64,000 bases of DNA from Apus apus. Lineage: Eukaryota > Chordata > Aves > Apodiformes > Apodidae. Every line of letters starts with the position of its first letter. The first letter of the stretch is position 1. The translations under genes and the position numbers were made by a program. Positions 34,779 through 47,045 of this stretch are shown piece by piece. A model generated the notes under the pieces. That model was not told where the DNA came from and searched no databases. It worked only from the letters and a program-made list of their open reading frames with translations. The stretch is from NCBI RefSeq assembly GCF_020740795.1, contig NC_067283.1, forward strand, positions 131,164,568 through 131,228,567, given 5' to 3'.

Positions 34779-37700
34779 GTGTGTGGGTTTTTTCACCTGT
34801 TTGTTCTCTTATTTTCAGTTTACTGAAAATCTGTAAACCACAAATGCTTTCAGTGTCCCAGTCACAGTCTTCCCAGTTAATAATGTATGAAAAGTCATTT
34901 AAGGGAGCTAACACTCATTAAATGCCTATGTATTCCCCTCATCACCATCTTTTCCTATTTCATGAGAGCACGACATGGTTTTCCCAAGCTCTGCTTTCCC
35001 CTTCCCATCACTACAAGTCCTTATAAAGATCAGAAAAGCCACATCATTCCATGACAGGAGGATGTTATTGTATTTAGTTATGCTTGTTTTGGGGAACATG
35101 GGACAAGTGTCTCTTTTTAGGTTTTGGTTTTTTCTCTTCCTCTCCAAAATTTCCCACTGAAGCTTGACAGAAAGTTTTGTTTCCTCCTTCCCCATCGGAT
35201 AATACTAAATTATAAAGATTAAAAACACTTTCCTAATAAGTACAGTTCAACCAAAAGCTGATACAAATCCAACCATCCTGCCTGGGAGCTGTGAGAGCTG
35301 CCCCAGCTCCTGGGCTTTACTAGCCCCCAGAGCCCTGAGATTGCCTGTGGTTCCCACATGGAAGCAGAGCCCTCCAGGAGTCTGACAAATTACCCATCTG
35401 ATCCAATGATACCAAGGTCTCCTTAGGGCTTGTAAAAACCTGAGTGGCATCTGTCTGTACAGAAAATTTATTTTGTCTTTAATCAGATTTACTGCTTTTA
35501 AAAGTTGGCTTACTTCTGCGTGTGATGACTTCATTGGTTTTTTTGGAGAACAAATTGCCCCTCATTACTTCTCCTCATTGGTCCCAGTTTGGGACCAAAA
35601 TTTGGTGTTTCTGTTATCTCAGCTTTATTCCTGCTTAGCTGCATCACCGATACAGTCATCTCCAGCACTGCTGGCCTTGTAAGACTCAGTTTCTGAGGTC
35701 TGACAGTCTCTCACATCACTTCTTAACCAGCTGTGAAATTCGGCCATTCCTTGTGGCACTGTATGTAACTTCTGTCAGCTTCTCACTCTATTCCTTGCTA
35801 TGTTCAGCAGCTCCTATGGCCTGCTCAGTCCATTAAGCCTCTAGCCAGGGCATGCTCATCTGCCTGAACACAACTGCTTCCTTAGAGGTCACTTCTGCAT
35901 GAGAAAAGCAATTACACAGCAGTTGCCACATTAATGACATTTTAGCAGCAACTCGGTTGTTTTGGAATAGCTACACATTGGATTTTGAAATGTCAAAGTC
36001 TGTCAAGGAATGTAACTCTACTTTCGGTCCAACTTTACTCGCAGCTCTGCTTTGGAAGCAGCAGCTCACTGGCCTGGTACAGTTACCAGCCAACATGGAC
36101 TGATGCCAAGAGGAGTTTTCTCCAAAAACTCTAAAACTCCAAAAGGAGTTTAAGAAAACTTAAGATTGAAAAGAATGTTACTGGAAAAAGAAACCTGGCA
36201 TACAGAAACAGTGCAATGCAAACATTACAGAAAGCAGCCAACCATTTTGTAGTAAATAAACTTACAAGAAGGATATTACAAGATGATCAAATCTGTGACA
36301 GATAAATGACAGAGAACCTCCATTTGGCTCAGTGCCAAAGGGAAACAGTGACAGGGCATAAATCTTCCCTAATTTTATCTTCATCAATATAAAACTTAAT
36401 TGATAAAACATAGCAATTAGACAAACCTACTTTTGCCAATAAAGAGACTATATCCACCTTTGCCTAACTTAGCATCAGCTTGACTTTGTCTCTCACAGCC
36501 AGATGTAACTGAGAGTTGAGAAGTTCACCATCTCTGCAGCTTCTCCAGGACCACATCCTTTGTTCTGGCAATTTTTTCTGGCCTCTGTGAGCTAAAAAAC
36601 CCAATTTACTAGGCATGCAACTTAGAAATCATAAAACTTCTCATCCTATAAAGTATTGTAAGGCATATTAAAAAGTGTAAGAATTCTTTTGTATTGACAA
36701 CATTCCCTCTTGTCCTCATTTTAATAGATTTACACTTCATTACAGTGGGAGGAGCCCCCTGTGATCCATTATTTAAATAGCATCTAGCAAAACATCTGGG
36801 TCATGACTGGAACAGGCATGTATTGGAAAAAGGGTGCTGGTGCCTCTTAGCAGTAGGAGACTGTCAGCCCATCTACTCTGTTCCAAAGCAAAGTCAAGAA
36901 AAGGCAAAGTCAACAAAAAGCAACGCAGCTCGCTTGAATAACCGCTGACTTCAGACTGAAATGAATTAGATAGAATCATCAAGCAGTGACCAAGTGGGTG
37001 GTCACCACTTTCCACCTGAGATGTGGCATACATAATGGCCTCCTCTCAGCATAACTTAATCATTTTTAGTCGAGATGATGTCTAGGTTAATCCACCACAT
37101 CCATCCAAGTGTTCCATTTCAGCAGCCATGAAAGCTCTTTTTATTTTTTTTTAATTTTTTTTTCTCCGCTTTGCCTGGAAGCACATTAGAAGGATCACTC
37201 AATCACACTAAGAGGCAATTTCAGAAGCAACCCGTTCTCAGTTGAGGGGAGGTAGGACTGAAGAGGCATTGCAAAGCCTCAGCTCTGAGCTGCAGTCTTG
37301 GTCACCTTTCATTTCCTGGCTGCATTGTAACTGTCTGGCAGGAGCTCTCATCTGCATTGGGCTACTTCACTTATGCTCAACATTGAGACAGACAATGTCC
37401 AAGCATTCTTTCCACATGGACGAGGACTGTGCTAGTGCTTGCATGCTCTGAGGTCACAGCAAGCTGTCTGTGACTCACCTCATCTGTTTAATCATGCTCT
37501 GTCTAAAGACATACTATTGCTAAAGAAATTGTATAGATTATTTTTAACTTCTTGAGGTCGCCAGCAAGTTATCCATCAGTGATTCCTACTGGAAAACTAC
37601 CTGGTGACTGGTTGATTTAGTGCTGTCTGACTCTTCTGCTGTCTTCTGTCAAAGGTGAATTTAACCATGAATCAATCTTTTAAGTAATCTTTTTTTTTTT

Positions 37701-38929
37701 TTTTTCCCCTCAAATTCTAAAGTTACATATACTGAAAAAAACAGAATTATTTTATTGCTAACTTAAGAGAAAGTTTGCAGTATAACGTCATTCCTTTCCT
37801 CTCCTTTTCAGTACCTTTCCCTAGAAAAAAAAATTGCACTGGAAGTATAAAACAACCACAGGAATATGCACTTTCCCTCAGGGTTTTTATCTGAAGTGTC
37901 TGCACTGACAGATGAGCTATTAAAGCTGGGTGGTTTCACACAGACACATTTCATGCCTTTCTACGCACATTCTGCAGGAGAGGTTCAGCTATGCAACAGT
38001 TACTACCACTTCACTCCTGCCTTGCTCTGCCACCTGCTGCTGGTGGAGGTCCTCTTCATTTGAATTCTACCTGAACACGTCTTGATGGCTTTTCAGAGTG
38101 CAGTACTTGTGCTGGTGAAATGCCTGCTACCTACAGTTAATTAGTCCTCACCCAGCTGCAAGCATCTTTGTCACATGAGAATTGTTTGCACTGAGAAGCA
38201 AAGGACTAAGAGTTGGTTATTGCAACACTATCTGTTTTTTTAAGGCATATGGGTATTTTTTCAGAATATCCACATGACACTGGGTTAGAAGGTAGAGCTT
38301 GTGCCTGCCATGTAAATGAGAATTTGTTGTGCATTACTAGATGGTGTTTGCACAAATCAACAACTCAAGAAGCGTGCCAAGCAAGCACACTGTTGCCCCA
38401 GAGATGCATCTGTTTGCTACTGCCCAGCCTGTCCTCAGATGCAAGTGCAGCAGTTCAGAAACCTGCCTGGAACACCATGCACATCTTTTTCTGTACAGTC
38501 CCTTGCAACCACACCCCCCTCCCAAGAAGTTTCTCTGTGTAAAGTTTTATGACTGCATAATAGTAGCTGACAGTTCATTTCAGATTACCATCCTTGCTCA
38601 TCTCCACAGTCCAAGAGACAATTGGAGATGATAACTGTCTCTTCTCGATTAAGTCCAACATACATTTGTGAAGTGGATTTGTTACAAATGAAAAATAAAC
38701 TGCTTAGAACTTTACAGAACAGCCTGGGTTGGATTTAACCACTGAAGCATGCAAGATTCTGCATACAATTCTTGTGCTTGATTTACAGCTAACAGAGAAG
38801 GGGTTTAATTATAACTTTTGGAGATAAAACAGAATCTAGCCATTGGAATAGTTTATTAAAAAGGTAAGACCAAAATACAGCTGCAGTATTTCCTCTTGTA
38901 TTTCTGTTTTCTTTTCAACTGCCTCAAAG
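34779..38929 (+). other. NECAB1: NECAB1 intron, 4.2 kb
   Basis: Largely AT-rich, with a T16 run at 37690-37705 and T-rich sequence near 37140-37165. A slightly GC-richer stretch at 35250-35400 is unassigned. No CR1 was recognised. It ends in TGCCTCAAAG. Confidence 0.82.
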
Positions 38930-38983
38930 GACCTAAAGCTTGAGCCATTTCAGGAGGAAGTTTTGGAAGAAAAGGCAAAATCT
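38930..38983 (+). CDS. NECAB1: NECAB1 exon (acidic linker, 54 nt)
   Basis: Bordered by GCCTCAAAG and GTAAGT. It encodes DLKLEPFQEEVLEEKAKS, phase 0 at both ends, and aligns residue for residue in length with the human exon. Being 18 codons in phase 0, it could be skipped without a frameshift. It links the coiled coil to the ABM-like domain. Confidence 0.95.
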
Positions 38984-40452
38984 GTAAGTGCTTTGACATT
39001 TAATTTTTAAATGCTGGGTACTGAGACAACAACCTGACCCCTTTTGTTAAAAAATAATTTAAAAAATATCCATCCTTACTTTTTCCAGTGGCAAGAATCC
39101 ATTTCAGTTAGCAGAGCACATTGTGCAAAAGGCAACAGAACAAAATCTAGAACGTGGGCAAAACTTTTATATTGATTTTTCATTGTTTTCAATGGATTCA
39201 GTGGGCCAAAACCTCAACTCATGGAGGAAAAGGTGTCATTAATACAGTGTACCAAATTTGGCAGCAGTGTGTATGAGGCCTTAGTTTCTCTGCCCGCAAT
39301 CACCTAATTCTACATTCGTGCTTTAAATCACAGTTGCACAGGCTCTCTTCCCCTCTCCCATAACTGCTATAGAAAACCTTATTGGAAAGATAGGGGAGCA
39401 TCTGATGCTAAGCAATAATCAATATTACAACTTACAAGACCAAAAGCAGGACCAGAAATAAATTTACTTAAGTAAGTTTATGTCCTAAGCTTGAGCTCTA
39501 TTTTTCAAATACACTAGCATCCCTAAATTCAGGGCTTTGAACATAACAAAAAGCAGATCAAATACACATGAAAAAAATAACCAAAATACATTATCCATAA
39601 AATTCCTTATTGTATTACAGGTGTGGGGGTTTTTTATGCAATACTGCTAGAAGGGCTGCTTATGACAGAGGGATAATCTATGAGATAACAGTATCAATAA
39701 TCAAGGCAGAAACAAGTAAAAAAACCTGTACAAGAGATTAAGTTGTATTAAGAAGCACATGGTGTTTCTTTAAATATTGCATTAGTAAACTTGACAAGCC
39801 TTCATGGATGAATCAATATGTAAACTACATACATTAGCTAAATTATAATAATTCAGGATAAATAGGTTTTCTGTTCTGCCAAGTTCCATTGACCTCTTTT
39901 ATAAAGATTTTTTGCAGAAAGGTGAAGAGAAAAAAACGCTTTCTATTAATAATTTAACAAGGGCTACCATAGGCATCTTATTCAGGCATGAGTCAGAGAT
40001 CTACAAGGTCAAAGACTACAGGAGCACCTGAATCAAACGTAACACTGCATCCAGATGGTGGGAATATGCTCTCAAACCTCACACTGCTTGCATACAGATT
40101 CAGCCAAGGAAACATGCTGACTTTATTACTGAACATTTCAAGGATCAAAATTTGCTTCACACTCTTTTGAAAACACTCTCTCATCCTGGCTTAGGACAAC
40201 TCTTGCCTTCTCTAAGGTGAACTCTCATTTTGGGTGTTTCCATTCTGTGCCTCAGCCTGCCTAGCCATAAAAGCCACACATGAGCATTTCTACTTCTCCA
40301 CTACTCTGGAGCACCAAAACAGGGATGGCAAACTTCAAAGGAACTGTTGTAGGTTTTCTTTGATAATTGTGTTTATTATTGTTTTATGATAAACTTCTCT
40401 GAGTTTAAAGTACAAGCAATTCAGCACTAATATTGTTATGTTTTTGTGTCAG
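38984..40452 (+). other. NECAB1: NECAB1 intron, 1.5 kb
   Basis: AT-rich with no recognised repeats or genes. It ends in TTTTTGTGTCAG at 40452. Confidence 0.85.
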
Positions 40453-40565
40453 CACATAATGATTGTTCAACGTAAAATGTCTGTGATAGAAGAAGAAACT
40501 GAGGAATTCCGGCTTGCTCTGAAACACTACGTGGAATCTGCTGCTTCTCAGGGTGGCTGCTTGCA
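40453..40565 (+). CDS. NECAB1: NECAB1 exon (first part of ABM-like domain)
   Basis: Bordered by TTTTTGTGTCAG and GTAAGT; 113 bp, phase 0 in and phase 2 out. It reads HIMIVQRKMSVIEEETEEFR, then LALKHYVESAASQGGCL. This is the first beta strand and long helix of the ABM-like domain, a fold of small monooxygenases. In NECABs it has no shown catalytic role. Confidence 0.97.
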
Positions 40566-42616
40566 GTAAGTACAACGTTACTGCCCCTGGGCTGAAGGAT
40601 GGAATGTCGTGCATAACCTAAGTGGAGCTGGATTATTTATGAAGAGAGAACTTGTAACAGCTTTTCTGGCTGGAAAACAGGTGTGAAAGACAAAGCTTTT
40701 CAAAGACAATTAAAATCAGAAAGAGATGTCAAAGTATATGTGCAGACTTTCAGTGGTATCACAAAATGACAATACAGGCTATCCCAAAGATACTAACAAA
40801 CTTTTAAGGATTCTCGGCTCTGCAGGTCATCAGTTTGTTTCTTCTGGAAGCTCCTAGGCTGACATTCTTTATTGGAAAAATTATTTGCCATTCTTCATTT
40901 GCACTCACCTGTCAAGTGAGCAATTTATCAACTTGTTTGCCAGTTTTCTGCTTGGAAGCTTTAAAAATCTCCCCTTTAGGCTTTAATTTTAATTAATTCA
41001 TAATAATGAATCAGAAAAATTAAAAAGCAAAATTTTCAATGAAACTGTGTATTTCTGCTTTGCTCCTTTTAGAATAAAACATTAGAACTGTGCTAAGAAA
41101 AAATTGTAGTGACTCACAACTGTACAGAATTTCATAATTTAGCATACTTGAGAATGCTACAGTCCACACTACAGATCATTATGAAATAAACACTTTTATA
41201 ACGTGTACACAATACAGTATCTTCCAAAGGCTTCACAGGCTGCCTGTCACATCCCTCATTTATAAGCATTGTTACGAGATCATCACACTTACGATAGTAT
41301 CAGTAGTGTTCACACAGGCCAGAAGTAAGTTAAGCTGGAGGAAGAAAAGAGTGACCTTTTTGCTGTGGTTCAGTTGTAAAGGCAGACTGATGAGGAAAAT
41401 AAAACTCTTGTGGGACAAGAGCTGGAAAAAAACAAAGAAGAGAAGCTTCTCAGCCCCTTTCCAAAAGCGAACATCCAGCAGAACGCTGCAGTGACTGCAA
41501 ACTTGTCAGGGGAGAGAGTTTATGTGAAAACTGAATGCCACTTAAATGATGGCAGAGTTAACTTTCTCTTCTGAAGTTTCCAGGCTTTGGTAAATCTGTA
41601 ATGCCACCTACCGGTTGTTTCTCACTGCGGATGTTTCTGACTGACGGTTTTTCCAACAGTTCTTTGTATTTTTGCTGTTTTACACTGTACTTTCACAAAT
41701 AGCAGGATAAAGCAAATAACTCACATCACTTATTGCTTAATACAGTATGATCTATAATCTGAGGCCAATTTGCAAGAACGTCAGTAGTAAGATCAATAAT
41801 CTCACTCTTGGGCACTCAAGAAATAACGCATCTATACTTTTTGTACTATACATCTAAACATCAATTTAAGTACTCAAATGTGTAAGTAGTCTACATGCTA
41901 AAAAACTTTTATGCTCCAGATAATAAATTGGATGATGTGTAGCAGATCAGTAGATATTCTGTGGGTAATTTTTACTCATGATAAATTGTCAGCTGAATAG
42001 CATAAGAAAATGAACTAGTACACAATGGTGTTATTTCCAAAGTCTATCTGCAGCAGACATCAGTTTATCCCTCTTTCTCCTTCATTAGTATTTGCTTTCA
42101 AAGGACCTAAACTTTATGTCACTTTGATGCATCTCTCATTAAAAAGGATGACTTCTCCTAATCTAATTCTTCCATGAAGCAGCACAAGTTACTTTATAAA
42201 TGCATTTGAGCTGCTGGCTGTGTGCAATATGCTGTATTAGCTGATTTCTCCTGTACCACAGATGTTTGATTAGCTTTCTGTATCACTGATTAGTATTTTG
42301 TTTGATAAATGACACTGTTGGAGCAGTATGAAAAATTAATTTTATAAATAAGAGGCCATCATAAGTGTAATAAAATGCTAATAAATAGTCATAAGAATAT
42401 TCAGTTTTAAAATAGCTCAGATAATTTGTAGTACATTTCCCAAAAAGCCCTTATCTGATAATTTTTTAATGTGGGTTGTTTTTGTTTCGCCTTTTTTTTT
42501 TTTTTTCTCCAAAAAACACTGGATTTGGTTCTTACTCATAAAAAACTTGGAATAAGATTTGTTGTCCAATAACTTTTTTAGGTTTGACTAAATTGGTTCT
42601 ATCCTACAATTCTTAG
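40566..42616 (+). other. NECAB1: NECAB1 intron, 2.1 kb
   Basis: AT-rich. It includes a T15 run at 42492-42506 and a stretch at 42180-42420 with many TAAT/TGATTA cores. No gene or CR1 was seen. It ends in CAATTCTTAG. Confidence 0.83.
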
Positions 42617-42694
42617 TGTTTCTATACAGAAGCTTCCAAGTGATTCCTGCTTCATGGTTTATGAGTTCTGGGAGAACAGTGATGCTTGGAATAG
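42617..42694 (+). CDS. NECAB1: NECAB1 exon (ABM-like domain core)
   Basis: Bordered by CAATTCTTAG and GTAAGT; 78 bp, phase 2 in and phase 2 out. It reads VSIQKLPSDSCFMVYEFWEN, then SDAWN. The YEFWEN core matches human exactly, while the loop before it is diverged (PSDSCF versus SNESRY in human). A later in-exon AG at TATACAG is less likely because the residues VSIQ are conserved. Confidence 0.96.
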
Positions 42695-43707
42695 GTAAGT
42701 TTTGGGAGTCTGGAATGGGGTTTTTTGTGATATGGAAGGTTTTGAAGGTTAGAGAGCAATAGTGTAGAAGGACTGAATATAAATTACTTTAAATACCAGT
42801 AATTGATCTCTTGCAAATGTATCACAATTAATACTTCAGAACAATACTTTAATTGCTAAAGACTAAAATATACTGAAACATATAAATAAAAGTGTCAGAC
42901 ACAGTTTGAACTGAACATAAAAAGTTTGAAAGTGAATAGAGGAAGGTACAGCATCAGAGGGATGTTAATTAATCAGAGACAAAATCACAGGTCCAGAGCA
43001 GTATTACCACAGCTTAATGATAATGAGAGAAAAGGAGCCAATGACTGAGAAGGGGTTACACCATCCAGCAACACACTTAAGGATGCAAGCAGTCATGGGG
43101 AACTCTCCTAAAGGTTCCCAAATCCACATCACAAAAACCCATCTGACAGATTCCCAGAATGTCTCCTCTGGGTCCAAAATACAAGTTATAGATCAGAAGT
43201 CCTGAGTTCTAACCTGCTGCAGGCAGGTGGCTAAATATTTTTTATTATGATTATTTTTTTTCTTTCCTTAACTACTTTTACTATTAAAAAAAAAAAAAAA
43301 AAACACCAAACCCTCTGATCCTAAATATGTACATAGCAACTGTTCTGAAGGGAGACAGGGAAGCCTCTTGAAGCTTACTACCTTTTCCTTTTAAACAAAG
43401 CCCCATTTCAAAGCAGGTATGTTTACTTCCTGAAAGACTCAAAAACACTGGAAACACACATCAATGCATATGGAACAAGAACTGTGTTACAACCAAGAGA
43501 TAAGCATCAGAGTAACAGGCAATCATACAGAAGAAAAAGTGTGTTTAATATAACGTACAAGCACTTCACAACTTATCTGGTCTCCCCTCCCACTATCAAC
43601 ATTGCTTAAGTTTTGAAGCACAAAATCTGTCATGCAGCATTACATTTAGCTCCTTTAAAATCTTTGCTCTATTCTTGTTTGTTGTATTTTTTTTTCCAAC
43701 TATTTAG
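42695..43707 (+). other. NECAB1: NECAB1 intron, 1.0 kb
   Basis: AT-rich with an A18 run at 43286-43303. It ends in CAACTATTTAG. No other feature was seen. Confidence 0.86.
43286..43303 (+). repeat. A18 homopolymer
   Basis: Eighteen consecutive A bases inside a NECAB1 intron, with no retrocopy signature nearby. Confidence 0.9.
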
Positions 43708-43799
43708 CCACCTTCAAATGAATTACAGCAAGACATTCCAAAGGAGTAACATGGACTTCTTGGAAGCTCCAGAGCTCATCACAACAATGCTAGTCCCTG
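43708..43799 (+). CDS. NECAB1: NECAB1 exon (end of ABM-like domain)
   Basis: Bordered by CAACTATTTAG and GTAAAT; 92 bp, phase 2 in and phase 1 out. It reads HLQMNYSKTFQRSNMDFLEA, then PELITTMLVP, closely matching human NECAB1 and ending in the LVP strand of the domain. Confidence 0.97.
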
Positions 43800-46669
43800 G
43801 TAAATACAAGTTGTTCACAATATTTTGCTTGTTCCATGTGAAGAGTTCTGCTGGATTAGTCTGCTCCATATGCAGGATCACTGCATAATATCAGTGTTAG
43901 TGAGATTTTCTTTGGTGAAGTATGGAGAAGAGTAAGACCCACAACAATTTTATACAGTACAAGTTAACACTAGCATATGCAAGCATATACTATTTAAGAA
44001 AATATCAAGAATAAACAATACTACTTGTGATAAGAGGCTGATTTAGATTTTCAGACCAAAAAAAAGTTTGCTAACGAAGACTTCAACTTATTCATATTTA
44101 TATTGACTGATGCTAATAATTTAAATTCTCTAACCAATTTGTTGTACTTGCTTCTTGCTATGTTAAAACAAATTACTTTAAAAAAGCAGGGTGTTAATGA
44201 CTCCAAATTACTACTTCTAATACAAACAAATCAAGATGCAACATCATCTTTCTCTGAGAAATGATAGCTAAGAAACAGTACAGGATGAAGCAAAGCAAGC
44301 ACCAATCCTAAATTTACAGAGGGAGGACAGCACAATTTTTATATTGGCCAACACAACTCTATTACACTGAAACCCCTACTTCCTCTATGTTTAAATATAC
44401 ACAATTTAAAATAATAAAACCCCACCTAGTAGGAAAAAAAAAAAAAGTCATAGTCCTACACCTGGCATTTCTCCTTAAAAGAAGCCAGACAATAAATTTG
44501 CAGACCTCATGAGCCTGCTTTGAACACACAATTATATGCATGCCTGCAGTATCAGGAGATTGCACCTAATGAACCAAGAATCCCTTCAGATCTTGTATGT
44601 TACTGGGGAAATTGCTGGATTTAAGACAAACTTGGCTGAAGGAAACAATGTAGCCTTTTCCCAAACTTATTTGTGTCAAAGAGATAGACTGGGTATTACC
44701 CAGGAGTGCTCAGGGGTGCTTTACTCACAGCTGAAGTACAATTAACATAAAATTGAAACATAATTTATAAATGCCTAAATATAGAGGTGTCTGTAATGGG
44801 ATACAAAATGCTCATTAAAGCATGGACTCCGCCTGCTAAGAAGGATTTCAGTCTGCAGCTCTCTACCTTGGCAGATTGTTGCTATAGAAACAGCATTTCT
44901 CAACCTACACTACTTGCCGAGGGGGCAATGGGAAGTAATGCACTCCCCCATTTTTTTTACCATTTCATGGATTATCTATAATTTAGAAATCTGTGCAGAC
45001 ATTTGAACTTTTCTTTCTTGGAATGTACTTCCCATGTTTGATCTATACAGACAGTATTTTTATTTGAAAGACAGAAAATGATCATGAATGATGGCTGCAT
45101 TGCTACCAGTATACTTTTTGAAAGAATTTGAGACATCATAAAGTAATACCAGTGTAAAATCAGGAAAAAAAAACAACCTGTCTGCAACTAGCACACAAAT
45201 AGGCTCTGTTTTAAAAACAAACTTACCCTAGCTCAAACTCATCTACAGTTTTTTATACATATTGTTAACTAAGGACTGAAACAATTCTAAATTATAATGT
45301 AAATCTGATTCAAAGATTACAACCCATCTCCACTCAATTAAAATTAATAAGGATACACTTACCTGGCTAAGAATGATTCAAGAAGACATGGGATCTTAAG
45401 ACTGTTAGATCAAATATCATCCTAAAGCAAATTAATTTACCACCAGTTAATGGGAGCCACAACCTGCTTACAGTCAACAAACCTGATTACTATCACCTGT
45501 ACACCTGTTAAGCAACCAAGTTGCCTCAGGCAAATCTACCAGGGTGGAATCACTCAGTTCATCTTCAGTAATGCCTAATCTTTATGTAATATTTGGACTT
45601 GAGGACACTAGCCAACCTTTTGGAGAAGAAAACAAAAGCTCAGGAAAAGCCATTGAACATTTATGATTCAATAATCCATGAAATAAACTGTTAAACTGGC
45701 ACATTTTTTTGGCCAAAATTCATTAATTCACAGACGTATCAGAGACTACTAGGTTTTATAACACAAATTCAGGTAGGATTCCTCAGTATCTTCTAAATAT
45801 TCTTCTTTGATCAATTTTTTTTTTTTTTTTTTCCTACAAAAATGGCATAAACAGAAGGATATATGGACAAATTTACAGGAAGAAGATGTATTATTTAATT
45901 TAATCTTTAAACTGTGTAGTGCAAAAACTACTGAGCCTGGAATAACCTGTCTGTAAGGGGACTTGGTGTATCAGATACAGTCACAATTCCTTTCTTTCCT
46001 TTTGTCTCTCTCCATAAATCCTGTGGTTCCACTCTGCGTAAGGTTCAATTTCAAAGGGCAAATGGGCAGGGACTGTGGAGAAGTACAAATGTGTTTCTCT
46101 CCAGACCTGTCTATATAATCTGGTGGTTACAAATTTTCTTTTATGGGAATGACATTTTACAAGTTCATCAATTCTCTTACTTTCGGGGCAAAATGCTCTT
46201 AATCCCCAGAGATGAGCACCAGGTTTGAATAATGTCACCAAGAAAGAAAATCATTAAAGGCAGCACAACCACCCAGGGGACACAGTGCTCAGCTAAAATA
46301 CTGACACACAGCAGAACAAGAGTGAGGATTTATGTGCTTTGCTCTCTGGGATCTGGGAGCTTTATTCTATGCAGCCACACCTATCACACGTTAATGCTTC
46401 TTTGGATCTTATCAAAAGGAGATATAAATTCTTGCACTAAAGCCACCCCCCACCAGTTATACTAAGGTCTCCTAGTATTTTAAGTATTCTTTCTCTGACT
46501 GGGGAGGTTTTGTCCTTGAGAGTACGCAGCTACGCAGCTTTCACATAAAGTAGTATTAGCTGCATATATAAATGCAGTTCTTTATACACATTATAGCTAT
46601 TCTATTTAGGATTTTTACAAGAGGTAGAAGTACTGTTTATGTCAACAACTAAATTCTCCTCTCTTTCAG
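43800..46669 (+). other. NECAB1: NECAB1 last intron, 2.9 kb
   Basis: AT-rich with a T18 run at 45815-45832. It ends in TCCTCTCTTTCAG. No gene or CR1 was seen. Confidence 0.86.
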
Positions 46670-46698
46670 CTTCGTGGTGGGTCCTCAATAACAACTAG
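46670..46698 (+). CDS. NECAB1: NECAB1 terminal coding exon with stop codon
   Basis: The acceptor CTCTCTTTCAG precedes 46670. Entering in phase 1, it completes Ala and reads SWWVLNNN, then TAG at 46696-46698. Human NECAB1 ends SWWILNNN, so the C-terminus is complete. Confidence 0.97.
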
Positions 46699-47045
46699 AA
46701 GCTGTGGTTCCAAGTAATGTTAATGTTGCATTGTTTTGCATTACAACATGTATATAGGAGTGCATGGGTGTGCTGGGTTCTAAGTTTATGATGTGATAGT
46801 CTTTGTTATTATAGATGTGATCTTTTTCATGTGACAATATGGAAAATTGCACATTTACTACCTTCTTGTGACTTGTTCAGTGAGATGATGCATTCTAAAA
46901 GCTGGAATAAGACAACTATGCTAAGCTGTTTATTGTGTATGAGTATATTCAGTAAAAACTGTCACAGAAAAGTGCATTGGTATGACTTAATATTTGTGAA
47001 AAGTTCTAGTCTTACGTAAATAAACAATTGTTACTTAATGCTGCC
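46699..47045 (+). other. NECAB1: NECAB1 3' UTR
   Basis: About 330-350 bases from the stop codon to the expected cleavage site after the AATAAA at 47019-47024. A U-rich element (TTTTCTCCTTTTACAG) follows at about 47046. Longer isoforms cannot be excluded. Confidence 0.7.
47019..47024 (+). terminator. NECAB1: NECAB1 polyadenylation signal AATAAA
   Basis: This is a canonical AATAAA 321 bases past the stop codon, followed by GT/T-rich sequence (TTGTTACTTAATGC, then a pyrimidine run) of the kind bound by CstF. Confidence 0.75.

Larger units (their letters stand above)
5055..47045 (+). other. NECAB1: NECAB1 gene, 3' eleven exons (gene-level entry)
   Basis: NECAB1 is a neuronal cytoplasmic Ca2+-binding protein with N-terminal EF-hands, a central coiled-coil region (NHR) and a C-terminal antibiotic-biosynthesis-monooxygenase-like (ABM) domain. 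Eleven coding exons follow in order, each with AG/GT borders and matching phases: 5055-5163, 15741-15766, 18078-18175, 31620-31756, 33094-33206, 34702-34778, 38930-38983, 40453-40565, 42617-42694, 43708-43799 and 46670-46698. The joined frame is open for about 308 residues. It matches remembered human NECAB1 (351 residues) from residue about 42 to the end, including the shared C-terminal LNNN. Exons 1-2 (start codon, first half of EF-hand 1) lie upstream of the window. The bird protein is a few residues shorter at the 33206/34702 junction. Identity is from recall of the human protein, not a database search, but similarity is extensive and collinear. Confidence 0.97.

Noticed and set aside
42617..42630. 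Alternative acceptor at TATACAG inside the NECAB1 exon
   Set aside because: Its use would drop the conserved VSIQ residues and break the phase with the previous exon.
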